NCBI GenBank assembly: GCA_964423505.1
Contig: CAYREX010000007.1
Location: forward strand, 60,828-124,827
From: CAYREX01 sp964423505
GTDB lineage: Bacteria > Fermentibacterota > Fermentibacteria > Fermentibacterales > JCC-6
Length of the DNA stretch: 64,000 nt
Reading direction: 5' to 3'
Under the pieces are notes generated by a model. The model saw nothing but the letters and a program-made list of their open reading frames with translations, searched no databases and was not told where the DNA came from. A program made the position numbers and the translations under genes. Below are positions 34,364-44,371 of the stretch, piece by piece (the stretch's first letter is position 1; the number at the start of each line of letters is the position of its first letter).

Positions 34364-37300
34364 TCATCCAAGCCGCGGGGGGACGCCCCGGAAGAGGCTG
34401 ACGGCCCCTTCCCCGAGGAGCTCCCTGAGCCCCTCGACCAGCTCCTCCGCCGGGTCTACCCTGAGGGAGCGAGACCTGCCCTTGAGCGGCCTCCCCGACG
34501 AGAGGGACATCCTGACTATGACCGGACCGTCCCCCGGATGCCTTCTGAGCAGGCCGACCACCCGCTCCAGGAGGTCCAGCCTCGGGTCGGTCCCGTCGAC
34601 CTCTATCATAACACCGGCGCGCAGGACCCTGCGGGCCTCCTCGAGGGGGTAGACCATCCTGGCGGAGAACCTCCGCTTCCCCCTCTTCTGCTTAACCTCG
34701 CCGTCCATCAGGACCATGCTGCCCGGCTCCAGTATCCGGCCGAACCGCGCGTAGGTCTGGTTGAAGACGACCACCTCGCCGGAGCCGCTCATGTCCTCCA
34801 GCAGGAGGAAGGCCATCTGCCCGCTCCTCTTCGTCGGGATGACCCGGCTCTCCAGCACCATCCCGCCGGTGGTGACCACCCTGCCCCGGGCCAGGTGGGC
34901 CTCCTGGATGCCGGAGGTGGTGAAGCCCTCCAGCTCGTCGCGGAACCTCTCCAGAGGGTGTCCGGAGAGGTAGAAGCCGAGGAGCGACCTCTCCAGCTCG
35001 TACTTCCTCTCGAGGGGCATCCCGGCGACGTCCTCCAGCCGAGGCTCGGTCTGCGGCGCCTCCTCCTCGCCCCCGCCGGCGGTGAAGAGGGACATCTGTC
35101 CCGCGTCCCTGTGCATCCTGACCCTGCTGCCCCAGCTCATCGCCCTCTCCAGCGACTCGAGCATCGCGTTCCTGCTCCCGCCGAGGCAGTCCATCGCCCC
35201 CGCTCCTATCAGCGACTCCAGTACCTTCCGGTTGACCGCCCCTCCCTCCAGCCGGGAGCAGAAGTCGAAGAGGCTCTCGAAGGCCTCCCCCTCCTCCCTG
35301 GCCCTGACGATGGCAGCGGCGGGACCCTCGCCGACGTTCTTGATGGCCGACAGGGCGTAGACTATCCGGCCCCGCCCGTCGACGTCGAAGGCCACGCTGC
35401 TCCTGTTCACGGAGGGCGGGAGAAGGGTCACCCCCATCCTGTCGCACTCCTCTATCAGGGGGGTTATCCTGTCTATCCTGCCTATCTCGCTGGTGAGGCA
35501 GGCCGCCAGGAACTCCGCCGGGTGGTGCACCTTGAGCCAGGCGGTCCAGTACGCCAGCGCGGCGTAGCTGACCGCGTGGGACTTGTTGAAGCCGTAGCCG
35601 GCGAACTTCTCCACCAGCCCCACCATCTCCTCCGCCTTGGCGGGCGCCCTTCCGCGCTTGCGGGCGCAGTCCAGGAAGCGCTCGCTCATCCGGGCCATCT
35701 CCTCCGGGTCCTTCTTGGACATGGCCCGGCGGAGCGTGTCCGCCTCGGCCATGGACATGCCAGCGAAGATGCTGGCTATGCCCATCACCTGCTCCTGGTA
35801 GATGACCACGCCGTAGGTGGGGCGCAGGAGGTCTACGAGGTCCGGGTGCAGGTCCCTTATCTTCCTTCCGGACGTTACCTTGCGCTTGTTCTCCGCGTAG
35901 AGGTCTATCATGTCCATGGAGCCGGGCCTGTAGATGGCCACCGCGGCCACGACGTCGTCGAAGCTGCTGACGCCTATCTTCCGGAGCGCCTCCCTCATGC
36001 CGGAGCTCTCCAGCTGGAAGACGCCGGAGGTCTCCCCCCTGCCGATGAGACCCAGCGTCTCACGGTCATCCAGCGACAGGTCAGCCACCCTGAAGTCCGG
36101 GTGGTGCCTGCGGACCATCCGCTCCGCCCTGTGGATTATGGTCACGTTCCGCAGGCCGAGGAGGTCGAGCTTGAGCAGCCCTATCCTCTCGGCGCTCTTC
36201 TTCTCGAACTGCGTCGTTATGCCGTCCTTCGAGGTGCAGAGCGGGACGTAGTCCCTGAGGTCGCCGGGGGCTATGATGACCCCCGCGGCGTGGACTCCGG
36301 AGTGCCTGGCCAGGTTCTCCAGCACGTGACCGAAATCGAATATCCTCTTCACCCGGCTGTCTGCGTCGGCCTTGCTCTTCAGCTCGGGTACGGCGCTGAC
36401 GACATCGGGCAGCGGAGCGTCCGGCTCGGGGGCGGAGGCCACCAGCTTCGCCAGCTCGTCCCCCTCCTCGTAGCTCAGGCCCATTATCCTGGCCATGTCC
36501 CGCACCACCATTCGGTTGCGGATGCGGCTGAAGGTGATGAGCTGGCATACGCTGTCCCTGCCGTACATCTCCACGATGTGGTCGATTATCTCCCCCCGGC
36601 GCTCGCAGCAGACGTCCAGGTCGATGTCCGGCATCTCCCTGCGGGAGGGGTTGAGGAAGCGCTCGAAGCTCAGGTCGTACGTGAGCGGGTTGATGTCGGT
36701 TATGTCCAGGGCGTAGGAGACGAGGCAGCCTGCGGCGGAGCCCCTGCCCGGACCGACCGGGATGTCCCTGGAGCGCGCCCATCTCATGAGCTCGGAGACG
36801 ATAAGGAAGTAGCCGGGGAAGCCCATGTCCCCGATGATCCCCAGCTCGTGGTCGAGACGCTCCCTCTCGGCGGCTTCCGGCTCCCTCCCCAGCCTGTCCT
36901 CCAGGCCGTCGAAGGCCTCCCGGCGCAGGTAGGCCTGCATGTCCTCCTCCCCCTCCGGCAGGGGGAACTCCGGAAGGAGGAACTCGCCCTTCTCCAGCCT
37001 GAACTCGCAGCGCTCGGCTATCCTGACGGTGTTGGTGATGCTCTCCGGTATCCAGCTGAAGAGGTGCTGCATCTCCGCCGGGGTCTTTACGTAGAACTCC
37101 TCGGTGTCGAAGCTCATCCGGTTCTCGTCGTCTATCGTCTTGCCGGTCTGGAGGCAGAGCAGCGCGTCGTGGGCGGCGCTGTCCTCACGCCTGAGGTAGT
37201 GCGCGTCGTTGGTGGCGGCCACCATGGCGCCGGTCTCCCGGGCAAGCTCGACCAGCGGCTCGATTACCCGCTTCTCGTCCTGCAGGCCGTGGTCCATCAG

Positions 37301-37834
37301 CTCTATGAAGAAGTTCTCCCGGCCCACCAGGTCCTGGTAGAAGCGCACCGCCTCCCTGGCCTTCTCCCTCCGTCCCCGGAGCAGGTGCCTGGCCACCTCC
37401 CCCTGCAGGCAGGCGGAGCCTATCATCAGCCCCTCGGAGTGCTCGGCGAGTATCTCCCTGTCTATCCTGGGCTTGTAGTAGAAGCCCTCGAGGTAGCCCG
37501 CCGAGGAGAGCCGGGAGAGGTTCCTGTAGCCCTTCTCGTCGCGCACCAGGAGGGTGAGGTGATACATCCGCTGCCCCGGCGTCCTGTCCTCCCGGGAGCC
37601 GGGCGTGATGTAGGCCTCCATCCCCAGCACCGGGTGGATCCCCCGCTCCTCCATCCTGGAGAAGAACTGGACCGCCCCGTAGAGGCTGCCGTGGTCGGTC
37701 ACCGCCACGGCGTCCATCCCGCTCTCGAGCAGGTAGTCGCCCAGCCTGTCGAAGCGTATGGCGCCGTCCAGGAGGCTGTACTCGGAGTGCAGGTGCAGGT
37801 GGACGAAGTCCGGTGTGCCCTCCCCGGCGCTCAT
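34364..37834 (-). CDS. dnaE: DNA polymerase III subunit alpha
   Basis: This is the replicative polymerase subunit, 1156 residues, normal for DnaE1. The N-terminal PHP domain begins FVHLHLHSEYSLLDG and has AVTDHGSLYG. The catalytic core includes GPGRGSAAGCLVSYAL and the aspartates of MPDIDLDVC (near residue 410). YQEQVMGIAS and the fingers/thumb follow. A helix-hairpin-helix region and an OB-fold domain (near residue 1000, GRVVTTGGMVLESRV) complete it. No separate polymerase subunits are encoded nearby. Confidence 0.97.
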   Translation of the reverse strand: MSAGEGTPDFVHLHLHSEYSLLDGAIRFDRLGDYLLESGMDAVAVTDHGSLYGAVQFFSRMEERGIHPVLGMEAYITPGSREDRTPGQRMYHLTLLVRDEKGYRNLSRLSSAGYLEGFYYKPRIDREILAEHSEGLMIGSACLQGEVARHLLRGRREKAREAVRFYQDLVGRENFFIELMDHGLQDEKRVIEPLVELARETGAMVAATNDAHYLRREDSAAHDALLCLQTGKTIDDENRMSFDTEEFYVKTPAEMQHLFSWIPESITNTVRIAERCEFRLEKGEFLLPEFPLPEGEEDMQAYLRREAFDGLEDRLGREPEAAERERLDHELGIIGDMGFPGYFLIVSELMRWARSRDIPVGPGRGSAAGCLVSYALDITDINPLTYDLSFERFLNPSRREMPDIDLDVCCERRGEIIDHIVEMYGRDSVCQLITFSRIRNRMVVRDMARIMGLSYEEGDELAKLVASAPEPDAPLPDVVSAVPELKSKADADSRVKRIFDFGHVLENLARHSGVHAAGVIIAPGDLRDYVPLCTSKDGITTQFEKKSAERIGLLKLDLLGLRNVTIIHRAERMVRRHHPDFRVADLSLDDRETLGLIGRGETSGVFQLESSGMREALRKIGVSSFDDVVAAVAIYRPGSMDMIDLYAENKRKVTSGRKIRDLHPDLVDLLRPTYGVVIYQEQVMGIASIFAGMSMAEADTLRRAMSKKDPEEMARMSERFLDCARKRGRAPAKAEEMVGLVEKFAGYGFNKSHAVSYAALAYWTAWLKVHHPAEFLAACLTSEIGRIDRITPLIEECDRMGVTLLPPSVNRSSVAFDVDGRGRIVYALSAIKNVGEGPAAAIVRAREEGEAFESLFDFCSRLEGGAVNRKVLESLIGAGAMDCLGGSRNAMLESLERAMSWGSRVRMHRDAGQMSLFTAGGGEEEAPQTEPRLEDVAGMPLERKYELERSLLGFYLSGHPLERFRDELEGFTTSGIQEAHLARGRVVTTGGMVLESRVIPTKRSGQMAFLLLEDMSGSGEVVVFNQTYARFGRILEPGSMVLMDGEVKQKRGKRRFSARMVYPLEEARRVLRAGVMIEVDGTDPRLDLLERVVGLLRRHPGDGPVIVRMSLSSGRPLKGRSRSLRVDPAEELVEGLRELLGEGAVSLFRGVPPRLG

Positions 37835-37864
37835 GCCTCTCTCCGCCGGGTCAGTGGCACCTGG

Positions 37865-38989
37865 TCAGTCCGACCCTTCCGCCCCGGCCCTCTCCTCCGC
37901 CTCGAGCCTCACGGCCTCGAGCCGCCTCTCCTCCTCCCTGGCCGCCCTCTCCAGGAGGTCGACGCCGTCCCGGCTGCGCCTGAGGCCTAGGTAGGTCACC
38001 GTCCAGGCCGACGTGGAGCTCGAGAGGAGGAAGGAGAGGAGCACCAGGAGCACCGCGGTGCCCGAGAGACCGGCTATGACGCCTGCCGCGCCGCCCCATG
38101 CGGCCCCCTCGGGGACCCCCGGCACGGAGATCACGCGCGAGAAGTAGGGAAGGACCTCCGGCGCCAGAAGGCGGGGCCCGGCGGCCATGGCCGCGCCGAG
38201 CCCGGCGTCGCCCGCTCCGAGGCCCACCGCCCATGCCAGCAGGGCCATGGCCGCCGAGGAGAAGAGCAGGAAGACGAGCCCGCCCAGCAGCACGGTGAGG
38301 CAGGCGACCACGAGGTAGCGGAACATGAGCCATGTGCGGGAGGTCAGGGTGCTGAAGAGCTCGAAGACCGCCTCGAACGTGTCGCCGCCGGTGCAGGCGA
38401 CAACGACGGGGACGAGCCTGATGCCGACCAGCAGGGCGACGATGGTCAGCGTCGCGAGGAGCATCATGCCCCACATGGGGACGGCCCCCAGGGCCACAAG
38501 GACCGGGCCGACCGCCGGTATCCGCGAGATGAGCCCGGCGACGAGCGCCACCCCGAAGGCGACGAGCAGGGCCATGACCAGCAGCAGCGGGACCGCCAGG
38601 AGAGGCGCCGAGTGGGCGCGCACGAAGGCGGCGGCGCCAGGGCCGCTGTAGAAGTTGTCTCCTCCCAGCTGGCGGAAGGTCATCCAGGAGATGGCCAGGG
38701 AGGTCCTCATGAGGACGTAGATGACCAGCAGAACGCCTACGACGAGCAGGGCGACCGGCACGGCGCCGCTCCAGAACAGGCCGGAGGGGAGGGGCAGCAG
38801 ACGGCTCGCCGACCACTGGGCGGCCATGTCCGCCCCGGCGGCCAGGAAGCCGAGGTAGACGAAGACGTCCCACGTGAGCCAGGCCAGGAGGAGCCCCCTG
38901 AAGCCGGCCCAGATCTTCCTCGCGCCGAGGCCGAGCCTGGTGCATGACGCCGCGTCGCGCGGACCGCTCGGGATGCTGCCTTCCATCAC
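37865..38989 (-). CDS. Polytopic membrane protein of unknown function
   Basis: This 374-residue protein has about six to seven hydrophobic segments (near residues 35, 75, 130, 165, 190, 235 and 310). Cytoplasmic turns are rich in Arg, and a charged coiled tail follows (LLERAAREEERRLEAVRLEA). No transporter or enzyme motif is recognised. Some segments resemble DUF4013-like membrane proteins, but this was not confirmed. It overlaps the comF stop by 4 bp and lies downstream of lgt and comF. Confidence 0.65.
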   Translation of the reverse strand: MMEGSIPSGPRDAASCTRLGLGARKIWAGFRGLLLAWLTWDVFVYLGFLAAGADMAAQWSASRLLPLPSGLFWSGAVPVALLVVGVLLVIYVLMRTSLAISWMTFRQLGGDNFYSGPGAAAFVRAHSAPLLAVPLLLVMALLVAFGVALVAGLISRIPAVGPVLVALGAVPMWGMMLLATLTIVALLVGIRLVPVVVACTGGDTFEAVFELFSTLTSRTWLMFRYLVVACLTVLLGGLVFLLFSSAAMALLAWAVGLGAGDAGLGAAMAAGPRLLAPEVLPYFSRVISVPGVPEGAAWGGAAGVIAGLSGTAVLLVLLSFLLSSSTSAWTVTYLGLRRSRDGVDLLERAAREEERRLEAVRLEAEERAGAEGSD

Positions 38990-39717
38990 GGCTCCTCTCC
39001 TGGACCGACCCGACCCCTGCCGCCTGTCCGAAGAATACTAGCGGGACCCCTCCCCCGGTAGGCCAGGGTCACCCCGCGCAGCTCGCCCCCGACCTCCCGC
39101 GAGAGAGCCCGGGCCATGCTGTCCATGGTGCTCAGCGTTGTGGCGACGTCGTCCACCATCCACGTCCTGTCGGCCGGCGGGACCGGCCCCACGACACGGA
39201 AAGCGCCCTCGACGTTGCGCCTCCTCATGGCCAGCGGCAGGCCGACCTGCGGGGGGCCGTCGTCCCTCGCCAGAGCGTCCGCCGCGACAGCGCCGGAGAG
39301 CGCCGCCAGGCGCCGGGCGATGAGGAGGGACTGGTTGTAGCCCCTCTCCCGCAGCCTCCCCCCGGTCGTGGGAACCGGTACGAGCAGGTCGCCCCGGCCG
39401 GGCCTCGGCCTGCACCTCTCCAGCATGAGCCTTGCCGCGACTCCGGCGAGGTGACGCTCCCCGCCGTACTTCAGACGCACCACCAGCTCCCTGCCCAGTC
39501 CCCTGTACATCATGGCCGAGGTCACGATGACGCCCCGCGGGCCGGACCGGCCGGACGGCATCCCGGTCCCGCTGTCCCTCGGGGGTCCCGCGGGGACTAT
39601 CCTCATCCTGCACCAGTCGCAGAGCAGCTCCCCCTCCCCCCTGCTCCGGCCGCAGCCGGGACAGCGGAAGGTCAGGAGGAGGCCGAGGAGCCTCTCGACC
39701 GCCCGAGGTAGAGCCAT
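38986..39717 (-). CDS. comF: ComF family phosphoribosyltransferase-like protein
   Basis: ComF proteins have a zinc ribbon and a PRT fold and are linked to DNA uptake or single-strand DNA handling. The zinc ribbon is CPGCG and CDWC near residues 19-37. The middle has KYGGERHLAGVAARL and VPVPTTGGRLRERGYNQSL, and the PRPP loop is MVDDVATTLSTM, with Thr-Leu replacing the common Thr-Gly. Length (243) is normal. It overlaps the end of lgt by 46 bp, which is unusually long but both frames look intact. Confidence 0.88.
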   Translation of the reverse strand: MALPRAVERLLGLLLTFRCPGCGRSRGEGELLCDWCRMRIVPAGPPRDSGTGMPSGRSGPRGVIVTSAMMYRGLGRELVVRLKYGGERHLAGVAARLMLERCRPRPGRGDLLVPVPTTGGRLRERGYNQSLLIARRLAALSGAVAADALARDDGPPQVGLPLAMRRRNVEGAFRVVGPVPPADRTWMVDDVATTLSTMDSMARALSREVGGELRGVTLAYRGRGPASILRTGGRGRVGPGEEP

Positions 39718-40502
39718 GTCCCCAGGAGCAGCCCCGCCGCGAGTATGACAAGGCTGATGAGCTGGTTGTCGGTGATGCCGGCTCGGCCGGCTACCTCACT
39801 GTACCCGAGCATCATGTGCGGCTCGTGGTCGAAGTGCCTGAACTCCTCAAGGCCGAACCGGGTCACGCCGTAGAGCCCGAGGAAGAGGCAGAAGACGAAT
39901 CCGGGGAAGTGCCTCCTGCGGTCGGCCAGCAGGAGGATGACCAGTATGACCAGCCCCCCCAGCGAGCTGTAGAGCTGGGTGGGGTGGACCGGATGGCTCC
40001 CGAACACGGCGTGGGGCATGGATCCCTCGGGGAAGACAACCCCGAGCCCGCAGGAGGTCCCGGTGCCGAAGCAGCAGCCGTTCAGGAAGCAGCCTATCCT
40101 GGTGATGAAGATGCCAAGGGCGAAGGATGGGATGGTGGCGTCAGCCAGCTTCCAGACCGGCATCCTCCAGAGGGCTATTAGGGTGAAGCCGACCGCCATG
40201 GCCAGGACTACGCCGCCGAGCATGCTGAGGCCGTACAGGCCGTTCCAGAAGGCCACGGCGTCCCAGAGGCTGCCCTGGGGCGGCGTGAAGTCCTGCATGT
40301 GCGTGAGGACGTAGAAGAGCCTCGAGCCGACTATCGCGGCTATCATCACCCAGACGCCCAGGTCGTATATCCTGCCCCTGGGGATGCCCAGGACGGCGGC
40401 CCTCCGGGCCCCCAGCCAGAGGCCGAGGAGGAAGGAGACGGCCAGCATCAGGCCGTAGGTGTTTATCGGCAGCGATCCTATCCTGAGCAGAACCGGGTGC
40501 AT
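39672..40502 (-). CDS. lgt: Prolipoprotein diacylglyceryl transferase
   Basis: Lgt adds diacylglycerol to the lipobox cysteine, the first lipoprotein step. The 276-residue inner-membrane protein has seven hydrophobic segments. Conserved parts are INTYGLMLAVSFL, FYVLTH, NGLYGLSMLGGVV and the signature ITRIGCFLNGCCFG, then HPVHPTQLYSS and RFGLEEFRHFD. All match the family. Along with lspA it shows that lipoproteins are made. Confidence 0.96.
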   Translation of the reverse strand: MHPVLLRIGSLPINTYGLMLAVSFLLGLWLGARRAAVLGIPRGRIYDLGVWVMIAAIVGSRLFYVLTHMQDFTPPQGSLWDAVAFWNGLYGLSMLGGVVLAMAVGFTLIALWRMPVWKLADATIPSFALGIFITRIGCFLNGCCFGTGTSCGLGVVFPEGSMPHAVFGSHPVHPTQLYSSLGGLVILVILLLADRRRHFPGFVFCLFLGLYGVTRFGLEEFRHFDHEPHMMLGYSEVAGRAGITDNQLISLVILAAGLLLGTWLYLGRSRGSSASS

Positions 40503-40549
40503 CTCTCCCTACCGCCTTCCGACTGCCGACTGCCGCCCGCCCGGCTATT

Positions 40550-41440
40550 CTAATCCGGCCCCCCGCGGAAACCAACTTCGCCGGCCTCCACCGAAGCGGC
40601 GTCATCCCTAATGGCCACCACCATCATGACGTCTCCCAGGTTCACCCTGACCGGTATCCGGGGCACGGCGAGCCGCGTGCCCCTCAGCATGTAGCGGATG
40701 ATGCTGCCCAGGTTCTGGTACCTGGGGGGGTGAGTGACGGAGACGACCCGGAACCCGCACTTGGCCAGCAGGCGCGTAAGGGTATCGACGGAGTAGTAGT
40801 ACACGTGCAGCGGCGGCGCGACCATCCGCCACCTCCTGCCGCAGAGACGGGCTATCGGACTCGAGATGTCGCCGGTAGTGAGGACCAGCCCTCCACCCTC
40901 CCGCAGGAGCTCCGCTGCCCTCTCCAGGAAGAGGGAGGGACGGAGCAGGTGCTCGATGGTGTCCAGCATGCAGACGACGTCGACTCCTCCCTCGATGTCG
41001 GCGTCAAGGAAGTCCGCCCGTCTGACGTCCTGTCCGTATCTCTCCCGGGCGATCGTGGCGGCGTGCCCCGAGGTCTCGTAGCCGACCGCGTCCCATCCCC
41101 TCGCAACCGCGGCCTCCAGGAAGAACCCGAAGGCGCTCCCTATCTCCACCATCCGTCCAGGCTCGAAGTGTCCCTCCACCTCTCCCAGCAGCCTCCCGGC
41201 AGTCCGGAGATGGACGTTCCTGTCACTCTCGTAATCGGGGTAGACCGACATGTAGTAGCCCTCGCCGTATGCTCCCTCCACATCGTCCCGGCGGACGCGG
41301 GCGTACACGAGGTCGCATCCGCTGCAGCGGACCACCCGGTGACCGTTCACCCTCCAGAGCGGCTCGGCCAGGCTCCCGGAGCAGATGTCGCATCCGTGAG
41401 GCTCCCCCGGGGGCTCCACCCGATGGGGGGGTCGGTCCAT
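40550..41440 (-). CDS. Class I SAM methyltransferase with N-terminal zinc finger
   Basis: This 296-residue protein starts with a zinc knuckle (CDICSGS and CSGCDLVYA near residues 17-45). A Rossmann methyltransferase domain follows: MVEIGSAFGFFLEAAVARGW for SAM binding, then VDVVCMLDTIEHLLRP and GGGLVLTTGD. This layout is common in UbiG-like methyltransferases acting on sugars or lipids. The start ATG 41440 follows the rodA stop by 5 bp. Substrate is unknown; proximity to the rod operon hints at envelope work but does not prove it. Confidence 0.85.
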   Translation of the reverse strand: MDRPPHRVEPPGEPHGCDICSGSLAEPLWRVNGHRVVRCSGCDLVYARVRRDDVEGAYGEGYYMSVYPDYESDRNVHLRTAGRLLGEVEGHFEPGRMVEIGSAFGFFLEAAVARGWDAVGYETSGHAATIARERYGQDVRRADFLDADIEGGVDVVCMLDTIEHLLRPSLFLERAAELLREGGGLVLTTGDISSPIARLCGRRWRMVAPPLHVYYYSVDTLTRLLAKCGFRVVSVTHPPRYQNLGSIIRYMLRGTRLAVPRIPVRVNLGDVMMVVAIRDDAASVEAGEVGFRGGPD

Positions 41441-41445
41441 AGCTC

Positions 41446-42645
41446 CTATATCTCCCTCCAGTACATCCCGGCGTTCAGGGCCAGGCCGAGCAGGAAGAGA
41501 ACGACGAGCATCTGGCTGCCTCCGTAGCTGATCAGCGGCAGGGGCAGGCCGGTTACCGGCATCATCCCCAGCGTCATGCCCACGTTCACGAAGACGTGTA
41601 TGCCTATGTAGGCCGCGACCCCAGCGGCAACAAGGGAGTTGAAGGGGTTGACCGACTTCCGCGCCGCCGACGCGGCCCTCCACACAAGGAGGACGAAGGC
41701 GGAGAGGAGCAGGAGGCTGCCCACCAGGCCGGTCTCCTCCGCCCAGACGGAGAAGACGAAGTCGGTGTGCCGTGCCGGGAGGAAGGCCAGCTCCTTCTGT
41801 GAGCCCTGCAGGTATCCCTGTCCGAGCACCCCGCCCGAGCCGACGGCGACCTCCGACTGGATGATGTTCCAGCCGGCGCCGTGCGGGTCGCTGGCCGGGT
41901 CCATGAAGGTGAGTATCCGGGACTGCTGGTAGGGCTCCAGAAGGTTCCAGGCCATCGGCGTGAACGCGGCGACCAGGGAGTTGCCGACCAGGAGGATGAC
42001 CCAGGTGGACATGCGGGCCCGCTTTATGGCGAGGATGATGGCCAGCAGCGCGGTGAATGCGAGCCAGAGGTAGATGCTGGTGGAGGAGACGGCGGCCAGC
42101 ACCGGGCTGACCAGAAGGAATATCCAGCCCGGGTCGTAGCCGGACCAGACGAACATGGCCAGGACCATGAGAACCATGGCGACAGCCGTGCCCAGGTCCG
42201 GCTGGAGGGCGGTGAGCAGTACTGCGGGGAGCGCCGTGAGAAAGACGAGGAGCTCGCCGGCCCTTCTGGGCCTCGCCTGGAGCGACGCCAGCCAGCGGGC
42301 GGTGATGAGCACGAGCCCGAGCTTCGCCAGCTCGGCCGTCTGAACGTGCAGGGGGCCGAAGGCCAGCCAGCGCCCCGCGGGCCCCGAGCCCAGGAAGACG
42401 GTCAGGAGGAGGAGCAGGCATACCGCCCCGTACAGGAACGGGGTCAGCTCCTCCAGCCTCCTGAAGGAGACCTGGGACCCGGCGGCGAACATGACGACTC
42501 CGAGGACGGTCCAGGCGAGCTGCCTTCCGAAGACCCCCTCCTCCGGGAGGACGGAGGAGGCGGAGTAGAGGGTCATCAGCCCCATGAGCAGGAGCGCCGC
42601 CACGGCGGCAATGAGAAGCAGGTCCGGCCGCTCCCTCGCTTCCAC
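41446..42645 (-). CDS. rodA: Rod-shape peptidoglycan polymerase RodA
   Basis: RodA is the SEDS glycosyltransferase of the elongation machinery. The 399-residue protein has about ten membrane segments. SEDS features are TLYSAS near the N-terminus, AELAKLGLVL, QPDLGTA with its Asp, the large loop with NIIQSEVAVGSGG and ARHTDFVFSVWAEE, and LPLPLISYGGSQML near the end. The start GTG 42645 has GGAGGGG upstream. It is translated just after PBP2, its usual partner. Confidence 0.95.
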   Translation of the reverse strand: MEARERPDLLLIAAVAALLLMGLMTLYSASSVLPEEGVFGRQLAWTVLGVVMFAAGSQVSFRRLEELTPFLYGAVCLLLLLTVFLGSGPAGRWLAFGPLHVQTAELAKLGLVLITARWLASLQARPRRAGELLVFLTALPAVLLTALQPDLGTAVAMVLMVLAMFVWSGYDPGWIFLLVSPVLAAVSSTSIYLWLAFTALLAIILAIKRARMSTWVILLVGNSLVAAFTPMAWNLLEPYQQSRILTFMDPASDPHGAGWNIIQSEVAVGSGGVLGQGYLQGSQKELAFLPARHTDFVFSVWAEETGLVGSLLLLSAFVLLVWRAASAARKSVNPFNSLVAAGVAAYIGIHVFVNVGMTLGMMPVTGLPLPLISYGGSQMLVVLFLLGLALNAGMYWREI

Positions 42646-42646
42646 G

Positions 42647-44371
42647 TCAGTCCCCCTCCACGGTCGGCAGGAGGTAGCGCTCCAGGATGCTCCTGGCCAC
42701 CGGTCCGGCCACGGCGCCGCCGTGGCCGCCGTGCTCCACAACGACGCACATGGCGAGGGGCATCGGCTCCTCGAGGAAGCCGATGACCAGCGCATGGTCC
42801 TCCCCTGCGCACTCGGAGGTACCCGTCTTGCCGTAGAACTCCAGCGGGGAGCCCGAGAAGGGGGCGTGGAGGGTTCCCCTCCGGTCGGTGACCGCCAGCC
42901 TCATGCCCTCCCTGACGGTCTCGAAGGTCTCCCCGTCGACGGCGCCGGCCGGGAGGACACGGCCCCTCCGCTCCTCCTCCCGGAGCAGCCTCACGCCGGG
43001 CATGCTCCCGGACGAGGCCACGACGCCTGCGGAGACGGCCATCTGCAGCGGGGTGGCCAGGAGCTCGCCCTGGCCGATCGAGATGTTCAGCAGGTTGCCC
43101 AGGCCCCAACCGTCGCTTCCGTAGATGCTGTCCATGTAGGCGGACGTTGGCACCAGCCCGGACCTCTCCCCGGCCAGCAGCTCGGACGTCCGGCTGCCGA
43201 AGCCGAAATCTTCGGTGAACTCGGCAAGGCCGTCCAGCGTGCCCAGCTGGCATGTCCTGTAGAAGAACACGTCGCAGGAGCGGGAGATGGCGTCCACCAC
43301 GTCCAGGCGGCCGTGGGTGGTCCAGCATCCGAAGTCGTTGCCCCCGAGGTGGTAGGAGCCGTAGCAGGGGTCTGGCATGTAGTCCCTGTCGACGTACCCC
43401 CGCGAGAGGAGCCAGGCGGCCGTCACCACCTTGTAGACGGACCCCGGGGGGTAGGTCGCGGCCCAGGCCCTGCAGAAGAGCGGCTTGCCCTCGTCCTCCA
43501 GCAGCGCCTCCCACTGCGTCGTGCTGATGCCCCCGGCGAACATGTTCGCGTCGTAGGTGGGCGCAGAGGCAAGGCAGAGCAGCTCCCCGGTGCTCCAGTC
43601 GAGGACGACGGCAGCACCCGGTTGCCCGGTCTCCAGCAGCTCCTCGACGGCGATGGCCTGCAGCGAGGCGTCCAGGTTCAGCACGACGGTGTCTCCGGGG
43701 ATCGGCATGTCGGCCTCCTGGCCCTCGAACTCCTCCACTATCCTGCCGTGGGCGTCGACCACCTCGCGCCTTATACCCGGCGCCCCCCTGAGGCGCTCGT
43801 CCAGCGTCATCTCCAGCCCGGTCCTCCCGGTGACCTGGCCCCTGAGCTCCTCGTCCTCGGAGAGTCCCACGTAGCCGATAACGTGCGACATGGCCATCGG
43901 CAGCCGGTACCTGCGGAGCGGCGCCAGGTCAACCAGCACCCCCGGGAGCCTGTAGAGGTTGTCGGCCACCGGGCTCACCTCCTCGACGTCCAGGCCGTCG
44001 CGCAGTACGAAGGGCCTGTGCGGCATCGCCTCCGCGTCTTCCATGAGCTCCTCCAGCTCCGGAGGGTCCAGGCCGGTGAGCTCGGCCAGGAGACCCATGC
44101 GGGTGGAGTCCAGCTCGGAGCTTATCACAGTGACCATGAAGGCGGGCTCGTTGTCGGCCAGCACCGTGCCGTGCCGGTCGAGGACGAGGCCCCGTGGCGC
44201 GGGTCTGGTAACCACCCTGATGTGGTTCCTGCTCGAGAGCTTGCGATAGTAGTCGCCCATCAGCACCTGGAGCTGGAAGAGCCTTCCGGCCAGGAGGAGC
44301 GCCGCTGCGATGGTGCCCAGAATGAACACCCTGTACTGCCAGCGCCTGGTGGTCGGCCTCACCAGCCTCAA
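42647..44371 (-). CDS. mrdA: Penicillin-binding protein 2 (elongation transpeptidase)
   Basis: This class B PBP cross-links peptidoglycan with RodA. A membrane anchor is near residues 12-30. The pedestal domain starts with APRGLVLDRHGTVLADN. The transpeptidase motifs are in order: SVYK in PPGSVYKVV (nucleophile Ser), SCD in SRSCDVFFY, and KTGT in YGKTGTSE. Length (574) fits. Start TTG 44371 is chosen because of a TTGA overlap with mreD and a G-rich ribosome-binding site 7 nt upstream; GTG 44362 is an alternative. Confidence 0.95.
   Translation of the reverse strand: MRLVRPTTRRWQYRVFILGTIAAALLLAGRLFQLQVLMGDYYRKLSSRNHIRVVTRPAPRGLVLDRHGTVLADNEPAFMVTVISSELDSTRMGLLAELTGLDPPELEELMEDAEAMPHRPFVLRDGLDVEEVSPVADNLYRLPGVLVDLAPLRRYRLPMAMSHVIGYVGLSEDEELRGQVTGRTGLEMTLDERLRGAPGIRREVVDAHGRIVEEFEGQEADMPIPGDTVVLNLDASLQAIAVEELLETGQPGAAVVLDWSTGELLCLASAPTYDANMFAGGISTTQWEALLEDEGKPLFCRAWAATYPPGSVYKVVTAAWLLSRGYVDRDYMPDPCYGSYHLGGNDFGCWTTHGRLDVVDAISRSCDVFFYRTCQLGTLDGLAEFTEDFGFGSRTSELLAGERSGLVPTSAYMDSIYGSDGWGLGNLLNISIGQGELLATPLQMAVSAGVVASSGSMPGVRLLREEERRGRVLPAGAVDGETFETVREGMRLAVTDRRGTLHAPFSGSPLEFYGKTGTSECAGEDHALVIGFLEEPMPLAMCVVVEHGGHGGAVAGPVARSILERYLLPTVEGD

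Noticed and set aside
34241..37990. Very long open frame on the plus strand opposite dnaE
   Set aside because: High GC gives long antisense frames. Its composition is that of a shadow frame and the minus-strand gene is clearly DnaE. The same holds for antisense frames over smc, ileS, thrS and hydA.
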